Positions 1 through 6,906 of a DNA stretch of 7,652 nucleotides are shown one piece after another. Source of the stretch: an uncultured Holophagales bacterium (lineage in GTDB: Bacteria > Acidobacteriota > Thermoanaerobaculia > UBA5066); contig CALMDF010000501.1 in NCBI GenBank assembly GCA_937864895.1, positions 1 through 7,652 on the forward strand. The letters run 5' to 3'. Within the stretch, counting starts at the first letter, position 1, and each line of letters starts with the position of its first letter. The position numbers were made by a program, and so were the translations under genes. The notes under the pieces were generated by a model. It searched no databases, had not been told where the DNA came from, and saw only the letters and a list, made by a program, of their open reading frames with translations.

Positions 1-1589
1 CGGGGCCTCCGGCCGTGGGAGCGACCGTGCCGGCGGCGCGGCAGGCGGCAGCCGCGCCCTCCCCGACCGCTCCGCGCGCGCCCCTCCCTGCAGCCCGGCC
101 GGCCCCGCTCCCGACTGCAGAGGCTGTCCCGCCGGTCCGGCAGGAGCCGGCGCTTCCACTCCCTCGCGGTGCCGGCGAGCCTCGGGGCGATCGCCTCCAC
201 GCCCCCGCCCGTCCGGCGGTCGATCTCGGCGGCGAGGAGCTGGACGATCTCGAGGTCGCTCCGCACGCCGGGCGGCGGGGCGACGACGGGGACCGACGCG
301 CCGAGCCAGTGGTTTCCGTAGGCCCCCACGAGGTCGTCGTCCTCGACGAGGGTCACCGTCGGGAGGACGAGGTGGGCCCGGCGGGCGGTGTCCGTGAGGA
401 AGGAGTCGACGACGACGACGAGCTCGCGCGTCTCGAGGGCGCGGGCGACCGTGGCCGAGTCGGGGAGCATCGCCACCGGGTTCCCCGCGGTCACCCAGAC
501 GGCGCGGACGGGAGGCTCCTTCGCGTCGAGGATCTCCCTGCCGAGGAGGGGCTCCGGGAACGTCCGCGCCGCCGCTTTCGTCAGGAACGAGGTGTCGAAG
601 GCGCCCCGGCGCTTGAAATAGAAGCTGACGCCTCCACCCGGGATGCCGAGGTTGCCCGTGATCGCGCCGAGGGCGTCGAGGGCGCGGACGATGGCCGACC
701 CGTTCGTCCGGCGGCCCATTCCCCATCCGACCTGGATGTTGCAGGGACGGTCGCAGAGGGTGTCCGCGACGAGCGCGATCGCCTCCGGCTCGACGCCCGC
801 GTCCTCGGCCCACGCAGCGGGCGTCTTCGAGAGGGAAAGGGACCTGAAGGCCTCGAAGCCGTCGCAGAAGGAGCCCGCGTCGGGGACGACCCGGCCCGTC
901 TCGAAGAGGAGCGCGGCGACGCCCAGGGCGAGCGAGAGGTCGCCGCCCGGCCGGGGGGCGACGTAGGAGTCCGCGAGAGTGGCGGTCTTGTGCCGCACCG
1001 GATCGATGAGGACGAGCCGGGCGCCCCGCCCTTTCGCTTCCTTGAGCAGCGGTAGGAGGTGGACGTTCGAGACGAAGGGGTTCTTTCCCCAGAGGAGGAT
1101 TCCCCGGGAGTTGCGTAGGTCGAAGAAGTCGTGCGCCTCCTCTTCGCCGAAGTCGGCTTCCTGGGCCGCGTCTCCGGCCCCGGAGCAGATGTCGCCGCGC
1201 TTGACCGTGACCGGTCCGAGGAGCTCGAAAAAGAGGTCGACGACGCTCTTCACGAGACCGAGAGAGCCCCCGGAGCGATAGTGGAGGATCGCGTCGGGCC
1301 CGGAAGCGGCCCGGATCGCGAGGAGGCGTTCGGCGGCGAACGAGATGGCGTCGTCCCACGAGACGGGGCGAAAGCCGGAGCCGTCGCGGAGGAGCGGCGT
1401 CGTGAGCCGGTCCGGCGAGTTCTGGCGTGCCGGGAACTGCGACGTTCGCGAGCAGAGGAAGCCCTTCGTGACGGGGTGCGCCGGGTCCCCGCCGAGCTTC
1501 ACGAGGCGGCCGTCCTCGACGGTGGCGACGAGGCCGCACGCGTCGGGGCAGTCGCGATTGCACACGGTGCGGAGAGTCTCGGTCGCCAT
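1..1589 (-). CDS. Molybdopterin (Mo/W-bisPGD) oxidoreductase, DMSO reductase superfamily, BisC/formate dehydrogenase-like; 3' end beyond the window
   Basis: Reading the minus strand from the ATG at 1589 gives an open frame of about 529 codons to the left edge with no stop. The N-terminus carries a [4Fe-4S] motif C-x3-C-x3-C-x27-C (Cys10, Cys14, Cys18, Cys46; the first part reads VCNRDCPDACG), followed by SPDRLTTPL and SWDDAI, which are typical of the family. Cys135 in GDICSGAG is the likely molybdenum/tungsten ligand, so the ligand is Cys rather than Sec or Ser. LLWGKNP (167-171), LVLIDPVRHKTA, the GWGMGRRTNG and TGNLGIPGGG stretches and VTAGNPV fit the MGD-binding domains. No Tat or other signal precedes the cluster, so the enzyme is probably cytoplasmic. 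It is divergent from the hydrogenase operon across a 311-bp gap. The substrate cannot be read from the sequence: formate dehydrogenase-like, or another reductase/dehydrogenase of this group. The final C-terminal domain is not in the window, and beyond residue ~483 (left of base ~140) the frame no longer resembles the family. There is no strong ribosome binding site before the ATG. Confidence 0.88.
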   Translation of the reverse strand, partial: MATETLRTVCNRDCPDACGLVATVEDGRLVKLGGDPAHPVTKGFLCSRTSQFPARQNSPDRLTTPLLRDGSGFRPVSWDDAISFAAERLLAIRAASGPDAILHYRSGGSLGLVKSVVDLFFELLGPVTVKRGDICSGAGDAAQEADFGEEEAHDFFDLRNSRGILLWGKNPFVSNVHLLPLLKEAKGRGARLVLIDPVRHKTATLADSYVAPRPGGDLSLALGVAALLFETGRVVPDAGSFCDGFEAFRSLSLSKTPAAWAEDAGVEPEAIALVADTLCDRPCNIQVGWGMGRRTNGSAIVRALDALGAITGNLGIPGGGVSFYFKRRGAFDTSFLTKAAARTFPEPLLGREILDAKEPPVRAVWVTAGNPVAMLPDSATVARALETRELVVVVDSFLTDTARRAHLVLPTVTLVEDDDLVGAYGNHWLGASVPVVAPPPGVRSDLEIVQLLAAEIDRRTGGGVEAIAPRLAGTAREWKRRLLPDRRDSLCSRERGRPGCREGRARSGRGGRGCRLPRRRHGRSHGRRP

Positions 1590-1707
1590 GGCCCGATGGT
1601 ACGGGCACCTGGTAGCGGTGGTGACGCCTCCGGCGGACGTCGATCGACCAAGATCGCGACACCTGAAGGGCGCACAGAACGACGTCCCCGGCCTGGTCAT
1701 GAGATCG

Positions 1708-1720
1708 CGTCGCCGTTAAC
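1708..1720. repeat. GTTAAC element, copy 1 (CGTCGCCGTTAAC)
   Basis: This 13-mer differs from the 12-mer at 1839-1850 (CGTCGCGTTAAC) by one extra C. The two copies are direct repeats flanking the FNR-like box and the presumed hydrogenase promoter, with starts about 130 bp apart. GTTAAC is rare-looking in such GC-rich DNA, so two copies with shared flanks in one short intergenic region suggest a binding site, but chance cannot be excluded. No known regulator is assigned. Confidence 0.35.
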
Positions 1721-1723
1721 TGA

Positions 1724-1737
1724 TTGAGCTGCATCAA
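1724..1737. promoter_or_regulatory. FNR/CRP-family operator (TTGAG-CTGC-ATCAA)
   Basis: The sequence matches the FNR consensus TTGAT-N4-ATCAA at 9 of 10 defined positions. With the flanking bases it forms ATTGA-N6-TCAAT, a perfect 5-bp inverted repeat. Its centre lies at 1730.5. If it acted as a class II site (centre at -41.5), transcription of the hydrogenase operon would start near 1772, leaving a leader of about 130 nt. A weak -10-like stretch (AATTGA, around 1760-1765) sits where that model needs it. The binding protein could be FNR, a Dnr/NnrR-like regulator or a CRP relative. Anaerobic induction of a quinone-linked hydrogenase by FNR is common, so this reading fits the operon, but binding and start site are inferred. 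Confidence 0.55.
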
Positions 1738-1841
1738 TATTCGCTCGGTGTCTTCCTGGAATTGATGAGCCTGATCCATGGCGCGGCGAGCGGATCCCGA
1801 CCAAATTCAACCCACCACGGGGCTGATTTGAGGGGGCTCGT

Positions 1842-1853
1842 CGCGTTAACGCG
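1842..1853. repeat. Perfect 12-bp palindrome CGCGTTAACGCG in the hydrogenase leader
   Basis: The bases read the same on both strands with no spacer. The left half plus upstream bases (1839-1850) is the second copy of the GTTAAC element. Outer arms CGTCG (1839-1843) and CGACG (1855-1859) can also pair. It lies 48-59 bp before the small subunit start, so it could be an operator for a dimeric regulator or a small hairpin in the mRNA leader. No regulator is named. Confidence 0.45.
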
Positions 1854-1887
1854 CCGACGCGCCGTAGGGCGTGCCGTATTCGCGGAG

Positions 1888-1894
1888 AAGGGGG
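1888..1894 (+). promoter_or_regulatory. Ribosome binding site of the hydrogenase small subunit gene (AAGGGGG)
   Basis: AAGGGGG lies 6 nt before the ATG at 1901. This decides the start against the in-frame GTG at 1871, which would add ten residues (MPYSRRRGSE) with no Shine-Dalgarno sequence before it and would put the twin-arginine motif unusually deep. Confidence 0.75.
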
Positions 1895-1900
1895 TCGGAG

Positions 1901-3043
1901 ATGACAGCCGTTACGCACCATCGTGATCCGCTGCCCTGGGAGACGGAGGGAGTCGACCGCCGGGACTTCGTCAAGGTCGTGACGGCCGCGGCCGTCGCCG
2001 TCGGCATCCCGTTCACCGCCGCCGAGCAGATGGCGGAGGCGGCGGTCGCGAAGAAGCTGAAGCCGTCGGTCGTCTGGCTGCACTTCCAGGAGTGCACGGG
2101 GTGCACGGAATCGCTCCTCAGGACCTCGCACCCGGCGCTCTCGACCCTCATCCTCGACCTCGTCTCCCTCGACTACCACGAGACGCTCCTCGCCGCCGCC
2201 GGTCACCAGGCCGAGAAGTGCCTCGAGGACACGATGAAGGCCCACGAGGGGAAGTACGTCCTCGTCATCGAGGGGGCGATCCCGGTGAAGGAAGACGGCA
2301 TCTACTGCAAGATCGGCGGCCGAACGGCCCTCGAGCTCGCGAACACCGTCGCCGCGAAGGCGGGGGCGATCATCGCGATCGGCTCCTGCGCCTCGTGGGG
2401 CGGGATTCCGTCCGCCGACCCGAACCCCACCGGCGCGACGGGCGCGCCGGAGGTCCTGAAGGGGAAGACGGTCGTCACGATTCCGGGCTGCCCGGCGAAC
2501 CCCTACAACCTCCTCGGCGTCGTCCTCCAGTTCGCCACGTTCGGGACTCTCCCGGCGCTCGACGAGCTGGGCCGGCCGAAGTTCGCCTACGGGCGGACGA
2601 TCCACGAGCACTGCCCGCGCCGCGCCCACTTCGACGCCGGCCGGTTCGTCCAGGTCTTCGGCGACGCGGGGCACCGCGAGGGGTGGTGCCTCTACAAGAC
2701 GGGCTGCAAGGGGCCGGCGACCCACGCGAACTGCTCCGTCCAGCACTTCGGCGAGGTGACGGACGCGTGGCCGATCGGCATCGGGCACCCCTGCTTCGGC
2801 TGCACCGAGAAGTCGCTCGCCTTCCGCGCGCCGCTCCACTCCACCGTGGACATCGAGCGGCCGACCCCGCCCGACACCTACCCGCCGATCGCGGCGCCGC
2901 AGGGGGGCATCAGCCCGCTCGCCACGGGAGTCGCGGGGGCCCTCGTGGGCGCGGGCGTGGCCGCCGGGTTCATGGCGAGCCGGAAGATGGGCGCCGAGCC
3001 GCCCGCCGGCGGCGGACCCGGGGGTCCGGAGAAGGAGGGCTGA
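1901..3043 (+). CDS. hybO: [NiFe] hydrogenase small subunit, Tat-exported and membrane-anchored (HybO-type, group 1)
   Basis: Electron-transfer subunit of a periplasm-facing uptake hydrogenase; 380 residues, close to E. coli HybO. A twin-arginine signal is seen at residues 19-40 (DRRDFVKVV followed by an Ala/Val-rich h-region), which would export the folded small/large subunit pair. Proximal [4Fe-4S] ligands are Cys65 and Cys68 (ECTGCTES), Cys163 (GSCASWGG) and Cys197 (GCPANPY). Distal [4Fe-4S] ligands are His235, Cys238, Cys263 and Cys269. Medial [3Fe-4S] ligands are Cys278, Cys298 and Cys301 (HPCFGC). The proximal site has the usual CTGC, not the extra-cysteine CTCC form of oxygen-tolerant enzymes. 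A hydrophobic Gly/Ala-rich helix (about 337-358) followed by RKMG is the C-terminal membrane anchor; the tail after it is Gly/Pro-rich. It is first in the operon, ending 2 nt before the ferredoxin subunit start. Confidence 0.96.
   Translation: MTAVTHHRDPLPWETEGVDRRDFVKVVTAAAVAVGIPFTAAEQMAEAAVAKKLKPSVVWLHFQECTGCTESLLRTSHPALSTLILDLVSLDYHETLLAAAGHQAEKCLEDTMKAHEGKYVLVIEGAIPVKEDGIYCKIGGRTALELANTVAAKAGAIIAIGSCASWGGIPSADPNPTGATGAPEVLKGKTVVTIPGCPANPYNLLGVVLQFATFGTLPALDELGRPKFAYGRTIHEHCPRRAHFDAGRFVQVFGDAGHREGWCLYKTGCKGPATHANCSVQHFGEVTDAWPIGIGHPCFGCTEKSLAFRAPLHSTVDIERPTPPDTYPPIAAPQGGISPLATGVAGALVGAGVAAGFMASRKMGAEPPAGGGPGGPEKEG
3032..3038 (+). promoter_or_regulatory. Strong ribosome binding site of the ferredoxin subunit gene (AAGGAGG)
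   Basis: A full-consensus AAGGAGG sits 7 nt before the ATG at 3046, inside the last codons of the small subunit gene. It fixes the start of the next gene and the length of the small subunit tail. Confidence 0.75.
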
Positions 3044-3045
3044 CG

Positions 3046-3981
3046 ATGTCCGCCGTCGACCGCCGGACCCTCCTGAAGGGCGTGGCGGCCACGGGCGCCG
3101 TCGCGGCGACCGGGATCTCCCTCCCGGCCCACGGCCGCGTGGCGAAGGCCGTCCCCCCCGACGCCGTCGGGCTCCTCTACGACACGACTCTCTGCATCGG
3201 CTGCAAGGCGTGCGTCGTCGCCTGCCGCGAGGCGAACGACAAGAAGCCCGACACGAGGCTCTCCGGCGGCCTCTGGGACATGCCGGCGGACCTGAACGGG
3301 CAGACGAAGAACGTCATCAAGCTCTACAAGGACGCCGACTCCCCCGAGCGTTCCTACTTCAAGGCCCAGTGCCTGCACTGCGTCGACCCGGCCTGCGTCG
3401 GCGCCTGCATGATCGGGGCCCTCCAGAAGCGCGAGTTCGGGATCGTCACGTACGACCCGTTCTTCTGCTCGGGGTGCCGCTACTGCCAGATGGTCTGCCC
3501 CTTCGAGATCCCGAAGTTCGAGTGGGAGAAGCTCGCCCCGAAGATCGTCAAGTGCGAGCTCTGCAACCACCGGCTCAAGGAGGGGAAGGAGCCGGGTTGC
3601 ACCGAGGTCTGCCCGCGGCACGCGGTGGTCTACGGGAAGAGGGAAGACCTCCTGGCCGAGGCGAAGAGGCGGATCGCGGAGAACCCGAAGAAGTACAAGG
3701 GGCAGAAGGCGGGCGACCCGCCGAAGGTCTACGGCGAGACGGAGGGGGGCGGAACGCAGTGCCTCTACCTCTCGCACGTCCCGTTCGAGAAGCTCGGGCT
3801 GCCCGACCTCTCCTCCGAGCCCGTCCCGCACGTTGCGCAGACGGTCCAGCACGGCATCTACCAGGGCTTCGTCGCGCCGGTCGCGCTCTACGCCGTCCTC
3901 GGCGCGGTCGTCTTCCGGAACCGCAGGAAGCAGGACGCCGCGTCCGGCGAGACGGACGGCCCGGCGGGAGGTGCGGAATGA
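3046..3981 (+). CDS. hybA: Periplasmic four-cluster [4Fe-4S] ferredoxin subunit of hydrogenase (HybA-type)
   Basis: Electron conduit between the small subunit and the membrane quinone-reactive subunit; 311 residues against 328 in E. coli HybA. A Tat signal is visible at residues 5-25 (DRRTLLKGVAATGAVAATG). Sixteen cysteines form four cluster motifs: Cys50/53/56/60 (CIGCKACVVAC), Cys109/112/117/121 (CLHCVDPACVGAC), Cys141/144/147/151 (CSGCRYCQMVCP) and Cys170/173/185/189 (C-x2-C-x11-C-x3-CP). Together these predict four [4Fe-4S] clusters. One further cysteine (Cys239) lies outside the motifs. A single hydrophobic segment (about 270-291) followed by RNRRK is a C-terminal membrane anchor, as in HybA. 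The start is supported by the AAGGAGG site. Its stop codon overlaps the next start (ATGA), so the two are translationally coupled. Related DmsB/NrfC/PsrB subunits share the fold; the HybA assignment rests on the Tat signal, the anchor and the neighbours. Confidence 0.94.
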   Translation: MSAVDRRTLLKGVAATGAVAATGISLPAHGRVAKAVPPDAVGLLYDTTLCIGCKACVVACREANDKKPDTRLSGGLWDMPADLNGQTKNVIKLYKDADSPERSYFKAQCLHCVDPACVGACMIGALQKREFGIVTYDPFFCSGCRYCQMVCPFEIPKFEWEKLAPKIVKCELCNHRLKEGKEPGCTEVCPRHAVVYGKREDLLAEAKRRIAENPKKYKGQKAGDPPKVYGETEGGGTQCLYLSHVPFEKLGLPDLSSEPVPHVAQTVQHGIYQGFVAPVALYAVLGAVVFRNRRKQDAASGETDGPAGGAE

Positions 3982-5183
3982 GCCGCTACGCCCACCTCCA
4001 CGCGCCCGTCGGAGGCCCCCTCTGGTCCCGGCCGTTCCGGATCCTCGTCGTCGTCTTCGTTTTCTGCGCCCTGTTCTTCGTCTACCGCTTCGCGGCGGGG
4101 CTCGGCGCCTCGACCGCCCTCAACGACGGCTACCCGTGGGGAATCTGGATCGCCTTCGACGTCGTCGTGGGGACGGCCCTCGGCTGCGGCGGCTACGCGG
4201 TGGCCCTCCTCGTCTACATCCTCAACAAGGGGACGTACCACCCGCTCGTCCGCCCCGCGCTCCTGACGAGCGCGCTCGGCTACACGATGGCGTCGATCGC
4301 GATCCACTTCGACGTAGGGCGCCCCTGGCTCCTCTACCGGATTCCCCTCTTCCCGGCCCACTGGAATTTCAACTCGGCTCTCTTCGAGGTCGCGCTCTGC
4401 GTCATGACCTACGTCGCGGTCCTCTGGCTGGAGCTCTCGCCGGCCTTCATGGAGAAGTGGAGCCAGGGCCCGGCCGGATTTCTCAGGCGGACCTCGGAGA
4501 AGGCGGCCCCGATCGTCGACAAGGCGATGCCCTGGCTGATCGCCCTCGGGCTCCTCCTCCCGACGATGCACCAGTCGTCCCTCGGGACCGTCATGCTCCT
4601 GACGGGGCAGAAGCTCCACCCGCTCTGGAACACCCCGCTCCTCCCGCTCCTCTTCCTCGTCTCCTGCCTCGGCATGGGCTACGCGGTCGTCGTCTTCGAG
4701 TCGGCGCTGTCTTCGGGGATCCTCGGGCGGCGGAGGGAAACGCCGATGCTGGCGAGCCTGGCCGGGGTCATGGTCCCGGTCCTGGCGGTCTTCACGCTCG
4801 TCCGGTTCGTCGACCTCGGCCTGAGGGGCCGGCTCGGGCTCCTCGGGACGTTCGACCTCTACACGGGCATGTTCGTCCTCGAGACGGTCCTCTTCCTCGC
4901 GCCCGCCTTCATGCTCCTCTCGCCGAAGGCGCGAAACGACGCGGGGAACCTCTTCCGGGCCTCCATGATCATGATCCTGGCCGGGTCGGTCTACCGGCTC
5001 GACGCCTACATCGTCGCCTTCCGTCCGGGCGACCGCTTCTCGTATTTCCCGAGCTTCGCGGAGCTGATGGTCACCCTCGGGGTCGTGGCGCTGGAGGTCA
5101 TCCTGTACGTCGTCATCGTCAAGTACTTCCCGATCCTGTCGGCGCCGGGCGCGGAAGCGCCCGCGCGGACGGCGCGCGCGTAG
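3978..5183 (+). CDS. hybB: NrfD/HybB-type polytopic membrane subunit of hydrogenase (quinone-reactive)
   Basis: Integral membrane subunit that passes electrons to the quinone pool; 401 residues against 392 in E. coli HybB. About ten hydrophobic segments are seen, near residues 21-43, 55-82, 92-110, 133-152, 184-206, 219-241, 258-278, 293-314, 327-347 and 362-384. Family-like patches are YPWGIWIAFDV (52-62), HWNFNSALFEVAL (128-140), HQSSLGTVMLLTGQ (198-211) and YRLDAYIVAF (339-348). No heme-ligand pattern of a cytochrome b type anchor was recognised, in line with NrfD-family subunits that lack cofactors. The start ATG overlaps the preceding stop by four bases (ATGA) and has GGAGG 6 nt upstream (3967-3971). 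The C-terminal tail is Ala/Arg-rich. It sits between the ferredoxin and large subunit genes as in hybOABCD operons, which favours HybB over NrfD, PsrC or DmsC. Confidence 0.93.
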   Translation: MSRYAHLHAPVGGPLWSRPFRILVVVFVFCALFFVYRFAAGLGASTALNDGYPWGIWIAFDVVVGTALGCGGYAVALLVYILNKGTYHPLVRPALLTSALGYTMASIAIHFDVGRPWLLYRIPLFPAHWNFNSALFEVALCVMTYVAVLWLELSPAFMEKWSQGPAGFLRRTSEKAAPIVDKAMPWLIALGLLLPTMHQSSLGTVMLLTGQKLHPLWNTPLLPLLFLVSCLGMGYAVVVFESALSSGILGRRRETPMLASLAGVMVPVLAVFTLVRFVDLGLRGRLGLLGTFDLYTGMFVLETVLFLAPAFMLLSPKARNDAGNLFRASMIMILAGSVYRLDAYIVAFRPGDRFSYFPSFAELMVTLGVVALEVILYVVIVKYFPILSAPGAEAPARTARA

Positions 5184-5187
5184 GGGG
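5182..5187 (+). promoter_or_regulatory. Ribosome binding site of the large subunit gene overlapping the hybB stop codon
   Basis: AGGGGG shares two bases with the TAG stop at 5181-5183 and lies 5 nt before the ATG at 5193. Ribosomes ending hybB would therefore stop on the large subunit initiation site, suggesting coupled translation. Confidence 0.6.
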
Positions 5188-5192
5188 CACGA

Positions 5193-6893
5193 ATGTCGCA
5201 GCGAATCGTCGTCGATCCCGTCACCCGCATCGAAGGCCACCTCCGCGTCGACGTCGAGGTGGACGGCGGCCGCGTGAAGAACGCGTGGTCGTCGGGCCAG
5301 ATGTTCCGCGGGATCGAGGAGATCCTGAAGGGGCGCGACCCCCGCGACGCCTGGCTCTTCACTCAGCGCTTCTGCGGCGTCTGCACGACGGTCCACGCGA
5401 TCGTGTCCGTGAGGACGGTGGAGAACGCGCTCGGGCTGGACGTGCCGATGAACGCACAGTACATCCGGAACCTGATCGTGGGCGCGCACGCGATGCACGA
5501 CCACATCGTCCACTTCTACCACCTCTCCGCGCTCGACTGGGTCGACGTCGTCTCGGCGCTCAAGGCCGACCCGGCGAAGACCTCGGCGCTCGCCGAGAGC
5601 CTCTCGCCCTGGCCGCACAACGGGACGGCGGTCCTGAAGTCGGTGCAGGACAGGCTCAAGGGCTTCGTCGAGGCGGGGCAGCTCGGGATCTTCGCGAACG
5701 GCTACTGGGGCCACCCGGCGATGAAGCTGCCGCCCGAGGTGAACCTCCTCGCCGTGTCGCACTACCTCCAGGCCCTGGAGTACCAGCGGAAGGTCAACAA
5801 GGTCGTCGCCCTCCTCGGCTCGAAGACGCCGAACATCCAGAACCTGGCCGTCGGCGGCGTGGCGAACGCCATCAACCTCGACAACGAGGCGACGCTCAAC
5901 ATGAGCAAGCTCTACTTCGTCAAGGAGGCCCTCGACGAGGTCCAGCAGTTCGTGGAGCAGGTCTACTTCCCGGACGTCTGCGCCATCGGCGCGCTCTACG
6001 CCGACTGGCTGCCGTACGGCGCCGGCGTGAAGAACTACCTCGCCGTCCCCGACTTCCCGCTCGACGAGAAGGGCACGCAGTTCGACCTTCCGGGCGGGAC
6101 GATCATGAACGGCGACCTCGGTACCGTGAAGGAGATCAAGAGCTTCCGCGACGACTACTTCAAGGAGGGCGTGACCGAGTCGATCGCCCGCGCCTGGTAC
6201 GACGGCGACTGGGAGAAGCACCCGTACGACGAGGAGACGGTCCCGAAGTACGGAAAGTGGGAGGACGACGGGAAGTACTCGTGGGTGAAGGCGCCGCGGT
6301 TCCAGGGCAAGCCGATGCAGGTCGGCCCGCTCGCGCAGGTCCTCGTCGGGCTCGCCCTCAAGCACGAGCCGACGGTGCGGTGGGGCACGAAGGCCCTCGA
6401 GACGATCGGGGCCGTCGCGAAGACGAAGGTCGGGCCCGAGATCCTCCACTCGACGCTCGGCCGGCACGCGGCGCGGATGATCCGCACCTGCGTGATCGCC
6501 GAGATCACCCAGAAGCAGTGGAAGCTCCTGGTCGAGAACATCGGGAAGGGCGACACGGAAATCTTCCGCAAGCCCGAGTTCCCGAGCGGCGAGCAGCGGG
6601 GCTACGGGTTCCACGAGGCGCCGCGGGGCACCCTCTCGCACTGGATCGTCATCCGGGACGGCAAGATCGCCAACTACCAGGCCGTCGTCCCGTCGACCTG
6701 GAACGCTGGTCCTCGCGACGCGAAGGGCCAGGTGGGCCCTTACGAAGCGTCCCTCATCGGGAACCCTATCGCCGACGCCGAGAGGCCGCTCGAGGTCCTC
6801 CGCACGATCCACTCCTTCGACCCGTGCCTCGCCTGCGCGATCCACACCCTCGACGTCGAGGGGAACGAGATCGCCCGCGTGAGAACGGCCTGA
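5193..6893 (+). CDS. hybC: [NiFe] hydrogenase large (catalytic) subunit, HybC-type, group 1
   Basis: Catalytic subunit holding the Ni-Fe(CN)2CO site that splits or makes H2; 566 residues, nearly identical in length to E. coli HybC (567). The N-terminus has VDPVTRIEGH (residues 7-16). The L1 motif RFCGVCTTVH supplies Cys61 and Cys64, and the C-terminal L2 motif DPCLACAIH supplies Cys545 and Cys548. Cleavage after His551 would remove the last 15 residues (TLDVEGNEIARVRTA), the usual peptide taken off by a dedicated endopeptidase once nickel is inserted. Other family patches include ANGYWGHPAMKLP, LPGGTIMNGDL, GRHAAR (about 427-432) and PSTWNAGPRD. There is no signal peptide, so it is expected to be exported bound to the Tat-signalled small subunit. 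It lies 9 nt after hybB and 13 nt before the protease gene. The neighbours (HybA, HybB) support a group 1c-like class; an exact subgroup needs a tree. Confidence 0.97.
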   Translation: MSQRIVVDPVTRIEGHLRVDVEVDGGRVKNAWSSGQMFRGIEEILKGRDPRDAWLFTQRFCGVCTTVHAIVSVRTVENALGLDVPMNAQYIRNLIVGAHAMHDHIVHFYHLSALDWVDVVSALKADPAKTSALAESLSPWPHNGTAVLKSVQDRLKGFVEAGQLGIFANGYWGHPAMKLPPEVNLLAVSHYLQALEYQRKVNKVVALLGSKTPNIQNLAVGGVANAINLDNEATLNMSKLYFVKEALDEVQQFVEQVYFPDVCAIGALYADWLPYGAGVKNYLAVPDFPLDEKGTQFDLPGGTIMNGDLGTVKEIKSFRDDYFKEGVTESIARAWYDGDWEKHPYDEETVPKYGKWEDDGKYSWVKAPRFQGKPMQVGPLAQVLVGLALKHEPTVRWGTKALETIGAVAKTKVGPEILHSTLGRHAARMIRTCVIAEITQKQWKLLVENIGKGDTEIFRKPEFPSGEQRGYGFHEAPRGTLSHWIVIRDGKIANYQAVVPSTWNAGPRDAKGQVGPYEASLIGNPIADAERPLEVLRTIHSFDPCLACAIHTLDVEGNEIARVRTA

Positions 6894-6906
6894 CGCGACG
6901 GCCGGA

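Larger units (their letters stand above)
1590..1900. promoter_or_regulatory. Divergent intergenic/promoter region between the Mo-oxidoreductase and the hydrogenase operon
   Basis: This 311-bp gap separates the two outward-facing genes and must hold both promoters. The middle part (about 1715-1835) has visibly more A/T than the coding regions, as expected of a promoter. It contains an FNR/CRP-like inverted repeat (1724-1737), two GTTAAC-centred elements (1708-1720 and 1839-1850) and the ribosome binding site of the small subunit gene. I saw no sigma-54 type -24/-12 pair, no tRNA and no convincing small gene. Open frames crossing it lack ribosome binding sites and protein-like composition. Confidence 0.8.

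Noticed and set aside
15..1055. A 346-codon plus-strand open frame at the left end
   Set aside because: It is antisense to the molybdopterin oxidoreductase, whose Fe-S and MGD-domain motifs are clear; its composition is shadow-like.
1757..1778. Possible second operator (TTGATGAGCCTGAT with TGGA/TCCA arms)
   Set aside because: Only the left half resembles an FNR half-site and the arms are just 4 bp; this is within chance.
1871..1900. GTG at 1871 as start of the hydrogenase small subunit
   Set aside because: It has no Shine-Dalgarno sequence, whereas the ATG at 1901 has AAGGGGG 6 nt upstream and gives a normal Tat signal position.
1697..2839. A 380-codon minus-strand open frame covering the intergenic region and the small subunit gene
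   Set aside because: It is antisense to the small subunit with all its cluster ligands, and the composition is that of a reverse-strand shadow.
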